Shown: one piece after another, positions 1 through 12,832 of the stretch
Numbering within the stretch: the stretch's first letter is position 1
How the letters are laid out: each line of letters starts with the position of its first letter
Source of the DNA: Chrysomallon squamiferum
Taxonomy: Eukaryota; Mollusca; Gastropoda; Neomphalida; Peltospiridae
Direction: 5' to 3'
DNA length: 64,000 bases
Assembly (NCBI GenBank): GCA_012295275.1
Contig: CM022670.1
Location: forward strand, 33,162,938 to 33,226,937
Translations under genes and position numbers: made by a program
The notes under the pieces: generated by a model
Seen by the model: only the letters and a program-made list of their open reading frames with translations
The model's database searches: none
Told to the model about the DNA's origin: nothing

Positions 1-177
1 TAAGAGAGTGTTCAGAATATAATATTTTATTATAAATAAAACGCAGCCGGACTGGAGAATCGTTCATTTAAAATGATTCTAAAAATAATAAACCTGATTT
101 AGTTCTGTAGTAGTTCTAAAGTACTGTAGTTAATATTAAATTTTTGGCTAACAACAAGTGAGCACATTTTTAGAAAT

Positions 178-1330
178 ACTTAACAACATCAACAGATTCA
201 TAAATTGACATTAAAATATTTTTGTATTTAAAAAGGCATTAATACATTTATATCGTTTAACAACACATTTTGTATATTTAACTTTTCATTACATTTTTAT
301 ATTCAACAACAGTTCATCACATTTTTATATTAACAACACATCAGTACATTTTTATATTTAACAACACCATCACATTTTTATATTTAACAACACCATTATA
401 ATTTTATATTTAACAACACATCATTATATTTTTATATTTAACAACAGCATTATATTTTTATATTTAACAACACATCAGTACATTTTTATATTTAACAACA
501 CATCACATTTTTATATTTAACAACACATCATTATATTTTTATATTTAACAACAGCATTATATTTTTATATTTAACAACACATCAATACACTTTTATATTT
601 AACAACACATCAATATACTTTTATATTAAACAACACCATCACATTTTTATATTTAACAACACCATTATAATTTTATATTTAACAACACTTCAATATATTT
701 GTATATTAAACAACACCACCACATTTTTATATTTAACAACATCATCATATTTTTATATTTAACAACACCATCATATTTTTATATTTAACAACACTTCAGT
801 ATATTTGTATATTAAACACCACCACCACATTTTTATATTTAACAACACCATCATATTTTTATATTTAACAACACATCAATACTTTTTTATATTTAACAAC
901 ACCATCACATTTTTTTATTTAACATCATCATATCTTTATATTTAACAACACCATTTCATTTTTATATTTAACAACACCATTATATTTTTATATTTAACAA
1001 AACTTGAATATATTTTTATATTTAACAACACCATCACATTTTTATATTTAACAATACATTATCATATTTTTAAATTTAACAATATATCAACACATTTTTT
1101 ATATTCAACAACACTACTATTTTTAAATTTAACAATAAATCAACACATTTTTATATTTTAGCAACACATCAGTACATATTTTATTTAACGACATATTAAT
1201 AAATTTTTACATTTAACACTTCACCACGTTTTTGTATTTAACAGCACATCAACATCATTTTTATATTTAACATTTCATTTACTTTATTATATTTAACAAC
1301 ACCATCATATTCTGAAATTTAACACTTCAT
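178..1330. repeat. AT-rich minisatellite, about 27 bp unit, with higher-order structure
   Basis: About forty diverged copies of a 24-29 bp unit share the core TTTTTATATTTAACAACA followed by a variable linker (CATCA, CCATCA, GCATTA, CTTCA). Variant units recur in the same order: the TCATTATATT variant at 421 returns at 528, and the ACTTCA-TATATTTGTATATTAAAC variant at 687 returns at 793. These spacings of 107 and 106 bp equal four units, so part of the array was amplified as tetramers. Copies become more diverged toward both ends. No coding content. Confidence 0.9.
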
Positions 1331-4300
1331 TACCGATAACAGATTTATGCTTTTATAATAACAAAAGAATTCTAGGAAACTATTATTTTGGCTTCTCCAC
1401 TCATTTATTAGAAAGATAGCTTTTATATGGTTGGTTTCTTAATGTCTTTTTATTTGCATGTTTACGGTATTGTTATTATTGTCATCATCATCATTATTAT
1501 TATTATTATTATTATTATTTATTATTATTATATAATGTTAGAGCACTAACAGAAAAATAAGCGGACCAGCAGAGAGTACTTTACTGGCGAAGAACATCAT
1601 ACTTAACATAATGTGTCATACTGCGCTCAGTTCTATTTCAGTGAACGGTTTGGAGTTAGTGCTAATAAACCTATCTGTATGTGGCTACAGGCATTTGTTT
1701 CTTCGTGCCATCTTTTTAATGTAACATTCTTCTTCTTCTTCTTCTTTTTTTTTTTTTTTTGAAGTTCATTAATAAAACTGTTCAGACCTCGCGTTTAAGC
1801 GAAATACCAAACCTTGATATAAAGAGGAAAGTACACTTTTCAAGTATAAAGGCTTTTATGTAAAAGTATGAATGCGCGATAAATAATGAATCTGCCACTT
1901 TTGGCACTTTTGGGAATTATGAAATTCAATTTACTGAAACACTATTAAAACAAAGTATATGAATGCTATTATTATTTGTATTCATGAACCAAATGCCATT
2001 TATTTGAAACATTTTTAAAACTGTTTACTATTCGTTCCTGTGAATGGCTCTTTTTATGTGAGTACACCGCTTAACGTAAATACTTCCGACATTTACATAT
2101 ATATATATATATATAACTGGTTCAAGAATGTGTTCGGGCAGGGGGCAACGTCTGAACCAAACACAGATTTATAAATAGAATGACAACAAGCAAAATTTGC
2201 CATTTCAGCACTTGTTTCATCCTGTAATGAGACCCTAAAGCTCAGCATGCTATATTTAAAACGACACCTTTAAGGCTTCAAAGGTAATCTGTAGTCTGCG
2301 GCTATCATTATAGATTAAATATAACATTTTTATGCTTCGAGCGACCTGAGTCATACGTTAAAACGTGTTCCATGGCCCAAATGTCGCTTGTGACAGAATC
2401 AGGTTCACTGCCATCAATGAAAACTGTTTATTCCAATCGTCTGATTCAATTGAAACCCTTTTCAAATTATATTACCGTCATCGATTGCTTTCTTGTAATT
2501 AAATAACCTTTGTTAACTGGTATTTACTTTTGTACATTGCTCAGATACTGATACGTGCCATGAATATTTCGGCGTAGTGTTCATCAATTTGTGTGTGAAA
2601 CGCGCATGCGTAAATATTATTTAAAAAGTACATACGAATTTAACGTCTTTTGTTCTTCGCCTTTTATGTAAAAAGCAAAAGCATCAAAATATTTCTAATG
2701 CATACCCAAAATTTAAATTATTTGATAAATCAGTTCGTTGGTAAAAAGGTATTTGTGCTAAAATGGTTTGAACACAAACGAACTGGATGGTGGTTTTTTT
2801 TGGTTTGTTTGTTGTTTTTTTTTTATTTATTTATTTATTTTCCAGTGTTTATTTTATCTCTTTTTTTATTTTATTTTATTTTATTTATGCTTGCTTTTCT
2901 TTGCTCTGTATGTATTCTCGTTACTCATGATCCTGTGTAATTTTTGTTTTATTTTTGTTTTTCTGAATTTATATTTCCATATAAAACACGATTTATATTA
3001 TATCCCTCTGATATTTTAAAATAATCTGGGGAAAAAAAGGCTTAGGTATAGAGTCTTAAATTTATTATGCTGGTATAATGTGTATTTAAAAGCGTAATAT
3101 TAATTTAACAGAAACTATTTTTACTGGATAAAGTTTCAGCAAATAAAATTGTGGTTTCGTTTCAAACAGTGATATATGTAAAGAAAATAAAACCCAGTGG
3201 AGACCTGTAAATTATTTTGAGCAGTGTAGAGATTAAACAAGTGTTATCAAGTTACAATCGTTAGCTATAAATACTGGTTTGTAAAGGGCAGCTTCTGCAT
3301 TATCGTATGTGTAAAGAATGCTTGATATACGTATCATGCGTAAGAACCAGATCGAAAAGAAAGGTACAAGACAATAGAAATTGTTTTATATGTCTCTTGG
3401 GTCTATTTAATATTTAGAAAAGTATGATGGAGAAAGAAAAAAAAAAAAGAAATTTATCGCTCATGTATAAATCTTTTTGTTTGTTCTTTCTAAAGAAATA
3501 GGAAAACAATAATTTAGGAACTGAAATGGTGTTTTTGTATGAAAAGATTTTAGTGTCCAAGAATAATATTGTATGAAGAATATTGATTTATTATAATTAT
3601 TTTAATATTATCAAATTATAAATAAATAAAAGAAAATATATGAAAATGTGTCATTAAAACTTCATCTGTTCATCCTAATAATTATATTATTCCTTCATTC
3701 ACGTATTCGAGAAAAGAAAAAAAAAATTCTTAACCTTCTTGATCGCCCTTTTCCCCAGGGAGGGAACAAACTATGATAGAGAGTGCAATAGTATCACTAA
3801 TATATGTTTAATACTGCTTAAATAGCAATAACAAGAGCTTTTGGCATCTGATACCCAGCTGAAAACCACGCCGTTTCCTTGTACCTTTTCCTCTCGGACT
3901 ACTTAACAACAGATCTGCCATGATTTTCAAACAGCCTGACTCCGGTAACTCTCAATTAAGTTTTCAAGAGGATAAAAAAAAAAAAAAAAAAGTTTGTTTA
4001 ACGTCAGTCTATCACCATTATTTAATCAGTGGCCATTAGGTGTCTGATGGCGGGTTCCAGAGAACGCAAGAAGAATCTCATTACCCCTGAAAAAAAAAAC
4101 TTCATATATTTTTTCTGTATTAAAGGTAACAGTCATGATTTTTTTTCCTTCCAGATTTTTGAATGCCCTTTTCTGAGTAAGTTCTGCTAGTATTTTACGA
4201 ACGAGGCTGAAAATGTATGAAAGAAGAAAATAAAGAAGAGATAAACATACTGCTTTTATTTTTGATGTAGGCTATTGTGAATTTAATTGTGCTAAACTGC

Positions 4301-5293
4301 ATTCGATAGCCAATCAGAACTGAATGTTTTAAAGTCATGGTAGAATTAATGCTTATTTAATGTTGCATTGACAAACGCTTGTTAATACAAGTCGACTATT
4401 ATTACTCTAATTCTAGATCAAGATTCATTAGCTTGAAAACGAATAACTCTACATCACTTGCCGCTCCTTTAAGTTAAAAGGTAATTGGTTAGTATTAATG
4501 AGAAGCTTTGATATAACAGTCCAGGAAAGGTAATGAATAAAAGGCTGCCGGGTAGATGTTCGTTTTTCCCAGATTTGTTTAGAAGACATTTAACAGAAAT
4601 GTGATAATCAACACAGAATTATTTTAATAACTGAAAAAATATCGCAGTATTTTGTTTTTTGTAACTTTACACGAAATGATTATTAATCTCTTCTTGGATA
4701 TAAAGCCAATAACCTTTGGGTCGCATATGAATTCTTCTATAAGATGTTGGTTGTCTGTTCAAAGTGTCTATTTTATTTGAACGCTTCAATTCATATTTTG
4801 CTTAGCTGTTAACTGTTTCATTTGAACGCTTTAATTTATAGCTTGCACAAATATTGATTCTCTTTCATTTCAACGCTTAGTTCAAGCAAAGGACTTCAAG
4901 AACTTCTCCAAACCTCTGATTATAGATGGATCTATATTGAAGAAACCGTTGTAATTACTACAGAAACTATTTTTTAAACAAAAATATACCAGTAATAAAA
5001 ATTCTTTGTCTAGATCTGAATCATACATACATATATATTACAGGTGTTTGAGAATAGAGAGGACGACGCTTTAATCCATCAGCTTAAACTGCCTCGTTTT
5101 GTAGCGTAATTACTTCTCTAGTATCTTGATTAAAACCAGAGTTCGACTAATTGGTGGTTCGGTACGTAGCGAGATGCTAAGAGTTTTTACTGTAATAAGG
5201 AATATTGAGTACAGTCGTTCAAATTCAGTTGGGTGTTAAACACGTTTTACTGAAACCCTATTAGTGCAGTAGTTTTATAGTAAAGAATACATT

Positions 5294-5295
<2 letters not shown>
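1331..5295. other. No gene recognised; simple repeats
   Basis: AT-rich DNA with an (ATT)n tract near 1485-1535, a poly-T after (TTC)n near 1727-1760, a short (TA)n near 2096-2115, T-rich stretches near 2790-2890 and several short poly-A runs. The open frames here are low-complexity (Phe/Leu/Tyr runs) and show no domain or supporting splice sites. CpG dinucleotides are common, unlike 23.4-35 kb. Confidence 0.6.

Positions 5296-5384
<89 letters not shown>
5296..5384. repeat. (CT)n microsatellite
   Basis: A pure, uninterrupted CT tract of about 44 repeats. Confidence 0.98.
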
Positions 5385-5386
<2 letters not shown>

Positions 5387-5792
5387 GTCCTACTTTCAGC
5401 TGTTTTTATCCTTTTATTATTATTATTATTATTTTACATTCTTCTATGGATCGTCTTGAAAAAAAAAATTCTCATTTACTATAGTTATTTATTTCAACAG
5501 GAAATCACATTTTTCTTTTGCGGTCTCATTTGCATTGCTGCTTTTAACCAATTTCCAGAAGCAGGTGTTTAAATTTCACGGTCCAACGGACACTGTGTAT
5601 GTTTTTTCATTTCGCTACGTCTGTTTACATCCATCTGTATCGGAACCGGCTGGAGATTACACCTCTTCCTCATCAACACAGCCATTTTGTAAATATTTAC
5701 CAGCTATGTACCGCATGTGCAATTTGACTAATAAAACGCAGAACGTTTGCCAATATTAATACGACATTGTGGACGTAAAGCCAACACTCGGC

Positions 5793-5969
5793 ATGTGTGC
5801 CAGTCATTATATCACAAGAATATCGATTCCCGAACTTGTTTGCATCAAGGATTTGCCAGGTCGTTTCCCTATAGCCTCAGCTTCAGACTGTCGACGCTGC
5901 TGCTGCATCTGTTACAATCGGCCTCGACTGGTCAATAATGGAAATACCGAGGAAGATGTCGTTAGTTGA
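5793..5969 (+). CDS. Unrecognised Cys-rich coding-like island (possible terminal exon)
   Basis: From an ATG at 5793 the frame runs 58 codons to TGA at 5967-5969. It is not low-complexity, uses mixed codons and has a compact basic-Cys cluster, CRRCCCICYN, followed by an acidic tail ending EEDVVS. GC content is visibly higher than in the flanks. The same frame is also open upstream (about 5535-5756) but is interrupted by TAA at 5757-5759, so a single intact product spanning both is not possible without splicing. No good polypyrimidine acceptor is obvious before 5793. It could be the last exon of a gene, a decayed exon, or chance. No family recognised. Confidence 0.2.
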   Translation: MCASHYITRISIPELVCIKDLPGRFPIASASDCRRCCCICYNRPRLVNNGNTEEDVVS

Positions 5970-8149
5970 ATATTTGCTTGACATAGCTAAGCTGATGTTC
6001 TTATGTAAAGTCCTTCCACATCAGAATTTATATCCCAGAAACCGGACAGACGAATCTTTCATGCATTTCGTTGTAAGAGTCTGACCATCTAATTATATAG
6101 GCCGTGAGTGGGGGAAATGTTAATAAAACATACTGGGTTATTTCTCGTGGTTTTCAGAATAATGCGAATTGCCAAAGCGTCGTTTGTGTCTTTAATTTAG
6201 CTTTTATTTCCATTTCATCTATGTTGATTAATTTTTAAATCGTGCAAATTGAATAGTACCATTTTTCAATAGTTCTTTTTCTAATTCTTTGTTTACGTAC
6301 ATGGATTCATGAAAGGCACATTTGTGGCGAGGGAACAATAGACATTTTCTTTTTTAAAGTCAAGCTGGTTTCCTTTAAAATAATATATAATGCTTTATCC
6401 ATTGTAATGAAATTCTGGATGCATTACTGAGCCATCTTTTTTCGTTTTTTTCTTTATTTCTTTTCTTTTCGTTTCTTTTTCTTTTCTTTCTTTCATTTAG
6501 AAAATAAGCAGTTCAATCTATGGAAATGTCAGGTCCATTCTTAGCCGATTTTATCTTTCCTAGGTTAATTATTCTTAAACGTCAGAATTGCTCAAACTGA
6601 TTCATACATATTGAAAGGCCAGTACAATAAACAGCTTTTCTTGTAAAGAGTGAATGAATCGATGAATGCTTAAACACGCTTCAAAATAGTTTAATATTAA
6701 CGACTAATAAGTGTCAGTCAAACGTTTTCTTGTACAATTACGATGAAGAGAGAGGAAACCCGCTGTTTCTATTCCATGGTCTACTCGTATTGACCAGTAT
6801 CGAAGTAATTTGTTTTTTGTCTTCTTACATAAAGAAAAAAGAATATATAATGGATAAACTAAATTCAAGCAAGACAGTGGGGAATTTTGGAAAGTCAAGA
6901 AGAAGCTGGTACTTCAGTTTTATTCTGTTTAAAATTTGGGAAGATCAGCCTTTCTGCTCCCCTTAACTAAAGAATCCACATAAGGCCACAATCAGGTGGC
7001 ATTTTCTGATTTAACCATATAGATTACAAGAAAATAACGTTTGTTATAAACGAGTTCAGTTTAGAAGCAACAGTCTCATATTATGATTAGATTTCAGTAC
7101 AGCTGGTTAATTTTTTTAAAGAATAAATGAGAATTAGTAATAATAAAAAACCGAAAAAAAACGAAGAAATCTAACAAAACTTGCACAAATGCCAGAAATG
7201 TAATCTCTTGTTTTATAAATAGAAATGTCAGAAGTAGGTCGAAGAAAAACACTCATAATTATTACAAATCTGTATAACCGTAATCTCTAGGTATTTAGAA
7301 TTAACCCACAAACGAAAATTGCTGATACTTTTACATTTCGAATTCGTTTCCAGGCTTAAAAATAGAAGACTAATTTTCTCTGTATTAAAACTTTTGTCTC
7401 TCTGACTCTCTCTCCCTTTTCTCATCTATTCTTGATCCAACATTCCCATTCTTTCTGAAACACATGCATACAAGACACAGGTATAAAAAAAAAACTGTCG
7501 GATCCCTTGAACCATTCCTAAATATCAGTACAACAGTAACATATTTCAACAAGATCACGGCATTTAGAGATAAACGTCTGAAATGGTAGTCCAGTAAGTA
7601 GTTTTTATGAGACATCTGGATCACGCCTGTCTATTTATTTCAATAATGAAGCACTAAACCTAATCGTGTCTTTTACACATTGGGAAAAAACGAATCTAAT
7701 GGCGAGAAACTGGAATCTCCAGTTCACATTTACGACGTGTTAATGTTCCAAGTTCCGTGATGTAATTACCATAATGGCGATATGAAATAGCCAAGCTACA
7801 CGGAAACCACGATTATGGACACGTCTTTGTGTATTTTTAATTCAGGCTCTGAAAACTTTATCTTAATACAAACAGAATACAAATTTGCCTTTTCAACCCA
7901 CGCGTGTGTCCATAGAAATAGGTGTTAAAGTTTCGTAAATAATTTATTCCTTCCTGTTGACGATATCTGTACATTTTTACTAAGATAAAACACGAATAAT
8001 ATTTGTTTTAATATGCTTGTATATATCCAGAGCTTACATGCATGCATACATACTCGCGTAGATATATATGTACACCCATTCACAAAACATACATATAAAC
8101 GCACATAAATATTGTAGACCGCATTAAAACACAGCTGTATATATGTTTA

Positions 8150-8187
<38 letters not shown>

Positions 8188-10382
8188 GTATGTGTGTATA
8201 TGAATATATATGTATATATAAACTCTTGAGAATTAATTATATTTCTCTTATATTCCTACATAAGCTTGTAGAATTTCCACTTCCTGTGAAGCAAGAGAAT
8301 TTTAATTATACTTTATTTTTCATGTGAAGCTTTATCCATTGCTCTGTACCACATAAGCTCAGGAGAACTAATTATATATCGCTGAAGTTTCAATAAGCTC
8401 TCTAGATAGCTATTTGTGGCCTATTCGTTTGCTAATCCTGTGTTTTGCTTTGTAAGTTTATCCATCATAAAATGAAATACGGTAATATTCCCCAATGTTA
8501 AGATAATAGACGAAAGACAGAGCTTGTATGGGAGCCACAGGTGAGTATGTAAAGCGCAGCAATAAATTAACTGTTACTGGAACCAAACTGCACTGGCGGG
8601 TGTATTTATCATCAAAGGGGAGATGATTCAAACGATTTAGACACTGGTGAATGTTATCATCGGTATATTTTTCCACCTTTTCTTTCTTCTGTTAAGCAGT
8701 ATTCCAAAGAAATGTAGCTACATCAGAATAATCATTATCGCAATATCACTTTATACTGATGTAGGGATATTTAAAAAATTAAAAGAAACGAATAACGAGA
8801 GTAAATAAGTAAATAAATAATATTAACTGTTACATTAGTCTCGCCTGCTGGATATAGTTAACATAACCATAAATCACTGACTCTACTTCTGAATGTAATC
8901 AAAAGGCTACGTTCGAATTAATGTAAGGTTATGCATTATATATGTAATCGATATTAAGCTGCAAATATAATTTGATATAAGCAATGATAATGACGAAATC
9001 TTGTTCGAAATTCTTTGATGTTTTTAACCGTAACAAAATAATTCTACACGTAAAAATCATTTCATTCGTGTACCTTAACTAACACTGCCGTCGTGTTTGG
9101 AACAAGCTTGTCTTTATTAGGGTTAGAGACTTCAAAGCGTTTTGGAGAATGTCAATTAATTATTTTCGTGCTTCATCCTATTAACTGATGCAGAATGTGA
9201 CCCGAGGTTGCTGTCACCATTAGCATCAACAACCTTTTATTTAACACGTATCTCTGATATACACACACGATAGAGTCTACTGGGACGGAAAATAACAATC
9301 ACTCTATGACATGCGCATTGCACTGTTGTTGATGTATTGATGTATCAGACATGGCAGTTACAACGTCGTTTTGCTACAAAAATATTATTAACTTCTTCTT
9401 TTTCTCGTTTTTCACAATTTAACTGCAAAGATTATTTTATATTTTATATGTATATTACTGCTGTATAATAACGGTATTTTTTTATTTTTAAAAAGCACTA
9501 AAATGTTACCATTGTTTGATAACAAACCAACAGAATTCTTTATCGTAAATCAAGACTATATGCACATATTCAGTTTGTTAATTAATAACTGTTAAAAAGA
9601 TGTTTTTATTTTTTTTTTTTTTTTATTATTATTGTTGTTGTTGTTATTATTATGATTATGATTATGATTATTATTATTATTATTATTTGTAAGTACGCCT
9701 TAAAATAATGTTGGAAATGAATTTTCATAAAAGGAAAACAATCAGACGTTTTCATGCAGAAATTTGTGCGTGAACTAAAATATGATTTCATTGATCATAA
9801 AATGAAAAAAAAAAAAAAATAATAATAATAATAATAATAAAAAAAATAGTAGTAATAAAAGATAAATAATAAAATAAATAAGATTAAAAATAATTTTTGA
9901 AAAGGAAATGTTTTGATGATTGATAGCTATATATATGTAACTGTTTTTATTATCAGTGCACTGAAATGCATCTTAAATGATGTGTTATTTTAAAAGATGT
10001 TAGTGTGACTGAACATCCATCTATAATATATATATATATTTTTTAATTACAGAAATAATCTGTTAGTAGTACATTTCAAACAATGGTTTAGAAAGATTTA
10101 TTTAATAAAATCATATATATATATATGTATATGTATATGTGTGTATATATATGTATATATGTATGTGTATATATGTATATATATGTATATACATAATGTA
10201 TTGTATTTTTGACCTTTCATATTCATTCATTATATACAAAAGAAGACGCATGAGTATACGTATTTGATTCATTATCAAGGCTCCGTTAGGTGACTGCATA
10301 TGCCTATGGGACAATTGTGATCATATCGTAAATGAGGTTTGGCGCGTTCTTATTATTTCGAGTGATCTGATTGAAATTTCTC
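5970..10382. other. No gene recognised
   Basis: AT-rich DNA. It holds (TA)n near 8152-8183, (ATT/GATTAT)n near 9604-9690, poly-A plus (AAT)n near 9804-9840, and a (TATATG)n-like stretch near 10112-10195. A minus-strand 72-codon open frame at 8458-8676 is not low-complexity, but I recognise nothing in it and see no splice context. Confidence 0.55.
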
Positions 10383-10592
10383 ATGACATCGAACATGACA
10401 TTCCTTTCCGTGGAATCACTGGGTGCAGATGGAATTTGGCGTACAATTTCTGTGGCTTGGGGGATAAAATCCATCGATCACTTCAATCATAGCTTAACTG
10501 ATTGTATTAACACACATGTATGCCGATCTTCTGTGCTATTGAAAGCGGACGACCATTACTGCCAATGCTGTGGAAATTATTCCGCTGTATGA
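10383..10592 (+). CDS. Unrecognised small open frame
   Basis: ATG at 10383 (a second in-frame ATG at 10395) to TGA at 10590-10592, 69 residues. The stretch is less AT-rich than its surroundings and the predicted peptide is of mixed composition with a Cys-rich end (HYCQCCGNYSAV). An in-frame stop at 10368-10370 bounds it upstream, so it would have to be self-contained or preceded by a splice acceptor; none is clear. No signal peptide or known motif. Chance occurrence is quite possible. Confidence 0.18.
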   Translation: MTSNMTFLSVESLGADGIWRTISVAWGIKSIDHFNHSLTDCINTHVCRSSVLLKADDHYCQCCGNYSAV

Positions 10593-11603
10593 TGAACAGA
10601 AATTAAAAGCAGTTGATAAATAATGAAAAGAACGACACACCAGTGATCTTTTAAGAGTCTGAAGTGCAGCTGTACTGAGTGGTTGTGTAATTTAAAAAAA
10701 AAAGAGAGAAAGAGAGAGAGAGAAAAAAATTCTTTTATACAGCTTTAAGTACTGTTCTGTTACTGCTATTTAAACTTTATTGGAGGTTTTGGGGGTTTTT
10801 TTTGTCAGTTTTGTTGTTGTTTTGTTTTTATCTCAAGTTCCTTTTATCTCTTTTTTTTTTCAGCCGATTTCTTTAAATGCACTGTTAAAATTTGTTTTAT
10901 TGCTTAGTGTCATTTATTACTATACCGTGCTAAAATAGTGAGTCATTTTTCAAAATAGCTATGTTTTTAACTGTAGTTAGCCTTCAGTGACACGCTTGAT
11001 TTATCATTTATTTCTTTTTAAAATATCGTATCTTTCAGAAAACAATTTAAACTGTCTTATAGGTAACTAAGCACTGACAAATACTGAAAGAGATTTTTTT
11101 TTGAAAATCTGCATTGCTAATAAATAGTCTTTAGGCAGCCACGTATGTTTATTATACCCGACGATGAAGATTGTGTTTGGATTTAAATTTTGCACTGTAT
11201 AATAAAGCCACTGAACTCTGTCTTCATGTTTTAAAACCTACTGAGATAATAAATTGTGAGCATTCGTTTTTTCCCGAAGATCTGCTGAGGAGGAATCAGT
11301 ACAGTATTCTAAGGTGTTTTCAATGGGAACTGATAAAGCATTTTAAGGTGATCTTCCTTAGTGACCATCATAGCTGCAGAAAATGGCGATACCTGAAACA
11401 GTCTTAAAAAGTTCATCATTAGTCGGTACAGAGTGGATGCAACAACAAAACTTTGTATAACCCCATTTAAAGTACACTAACATGTAACAAAAAAAAAAGA
11501 ACAACAACAAAGAACATAATGTTCGATAAATGTTAACACATACAATGCATGTCTAACCGTTTTAAAATTTTAGAATTAATTCATTTTATTTTATTCTTTG
11601 CAG
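10593..11603. other. No gene recognised
   Basis: AT-rich spacer with a purine tract near 10693-10727 (GAGAGA-rich) and T-rich runs near 10795-10860. No supported open frame. Confidence 0.5.
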
Positions 11604-11654
11604 ACAACAGAGAAGAAACGCGACTGGAAAGACTCCATGCTGCGTCATCTGTAG
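11604..11654 (+). CDS. Candidate terminal exon after a good splice acceptor
   Basis: A strong acceptor (T-rich tract, then TTCTTTGCAG ending at 11603) opens a locally GC-richer block. Phase 0 gives 16 residues ending KKRDWKDSMLRHL and a TAG at 11652-11654. Another phase gives a longer peptide to TGA at 11734-11736 containing a hydrophobic run (SLTLYSTMILFICCLDIM). I cannot decide between the frames because no upstream exon with matching phase is recognised. It may equally be an untranslated exon or no exon at all. Confidence 0.2.
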   Translation, partial: TTEKKRDWKDSMLRHL

Positions 11655-12417
11655 TCTGACGTCTCTAACCCTCTATTCGACTATGATCCTCTTCATCTGC
11701 TGCCTTGACATCATGACAAACGATCACTGGACTTGAGTGACCACGGGTCATGCTTCTTACCTGTGGTAATACTTTTTGAAAAGTCTTGGCAACTTTGGGG
11801 TCGTTTTGACATACAACCGGACGTATGTGAATTCAGTTGCAACATGGTTACTGTTGTATTGTGACTCTCTGTAAAATGGTTGAGGTTTTTTTTTTATTAT
11901 TATTATTATTATTTCTTCTTAAAAATCCGCCATAAGGAGTAGGGAGATCGACGCAGATTTTGTGTTTCGTGTTTGTAGTATCAGTGTCAGAAAAAGTATA
12001 CTTATATACATATACATATATATATTTTTCGTTTCGAAACGACAGGTAATTGATTATCACTGGCAGATATGGGTATTTATTTTTACCTGTATAATTTTTT
12101 TCGCATCGGCTAAGTAAACCTTTTTATGATTTTATATTTATTTAAATAATTCTTTACTGGAGTTTAGTAAATATATATTACTTTGTCTTTTTTTAGTATT
12201 TATTTTATTTCTAGATTTGCAGTCCTTTTTTTTTCTTCTGATATTAAACAACTCATAATCGAAATGTCCCGGACTTTTTTTTAGTTTCTTCTCGTTTAAA
12301 TTTTAATTTAAATACATTGTAAGTATATATATATCAATATTTAGCTTAATATAATTTTAAGCATTAAATAATAATATAAACAGTAACAACAATAACAAAA
12401 ATAAGCACAACAAGAAC

Positions 12418-12431
12418 AGCAGCAGCAGCAG

Positions 12432-12462
<31 letters not shown>

Positions 12463-12480
12463 AATAATAATAATAATAAA
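12418..12480. repeat. (AGC)n-(AAC)n-(AAT)n compound microsatellite
   Basis: Five AGC units run into about ten AAC units and then about seven AAT units, showing stepwise trinucleotide conversion within one array. Confidence 0.95.
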
Positions 12481-12573
12481 GTGTTATGAAGCAAAATAAA
12501 AATGAAAACAGATTTTTCATCAGTGTTTATTTTGTAAATCGGAATATGTTCTAAACAATTTAAAATATCTGTA

Positions 12574-12832
12574 TTTTACTTTTAAATTACGTTTTCACAT
12601 ATTAATATATGACGAGAAATCCTCTTTCTGTGATCGAATTCTTACGATAACACCATTCTAGATGCATTAAGTAATTCATAGATTATGTATTATTTTCTTA
12701 TATTTAAAAATGTTGGTGTCGTTTTACTTTTAAATATCGTTTTCACATATTAATATATAATGAAAAATCATCTATGACCGAGTTTATACGTAAACACTAT
12801 TTTGGGTGCATTAAACAATTCGTGAATTACAT
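12574..12832. repeat. Diverged tandem duplication, offset about 148 bp
   Basis: The block beginning TTTTACTTTTAAATTACG at 12574 is repeated from 12722 (TTTTACTTTTAAATATCG). Shared downstream blocks include TTTTCACATATTAATATAT, then a GA-rich segment, then a TGCATTAA segment followed by AATTC. Two copies only, clearly diverged by substitutions. Confidence 0.8.

Noticed and set aside
178-1330. CRISPR-like repeat/spacer array
   Set aside because: Units are contiguous and diverged, spacers are not unique, and the sequence is eukaryotic with introns.
8458-8676. 72-codon minus-strand open frame of mixed composition
   Set aside because: Not recognisable and unsupported by neighbouring exons; length is within chance expectation for 64 kb.
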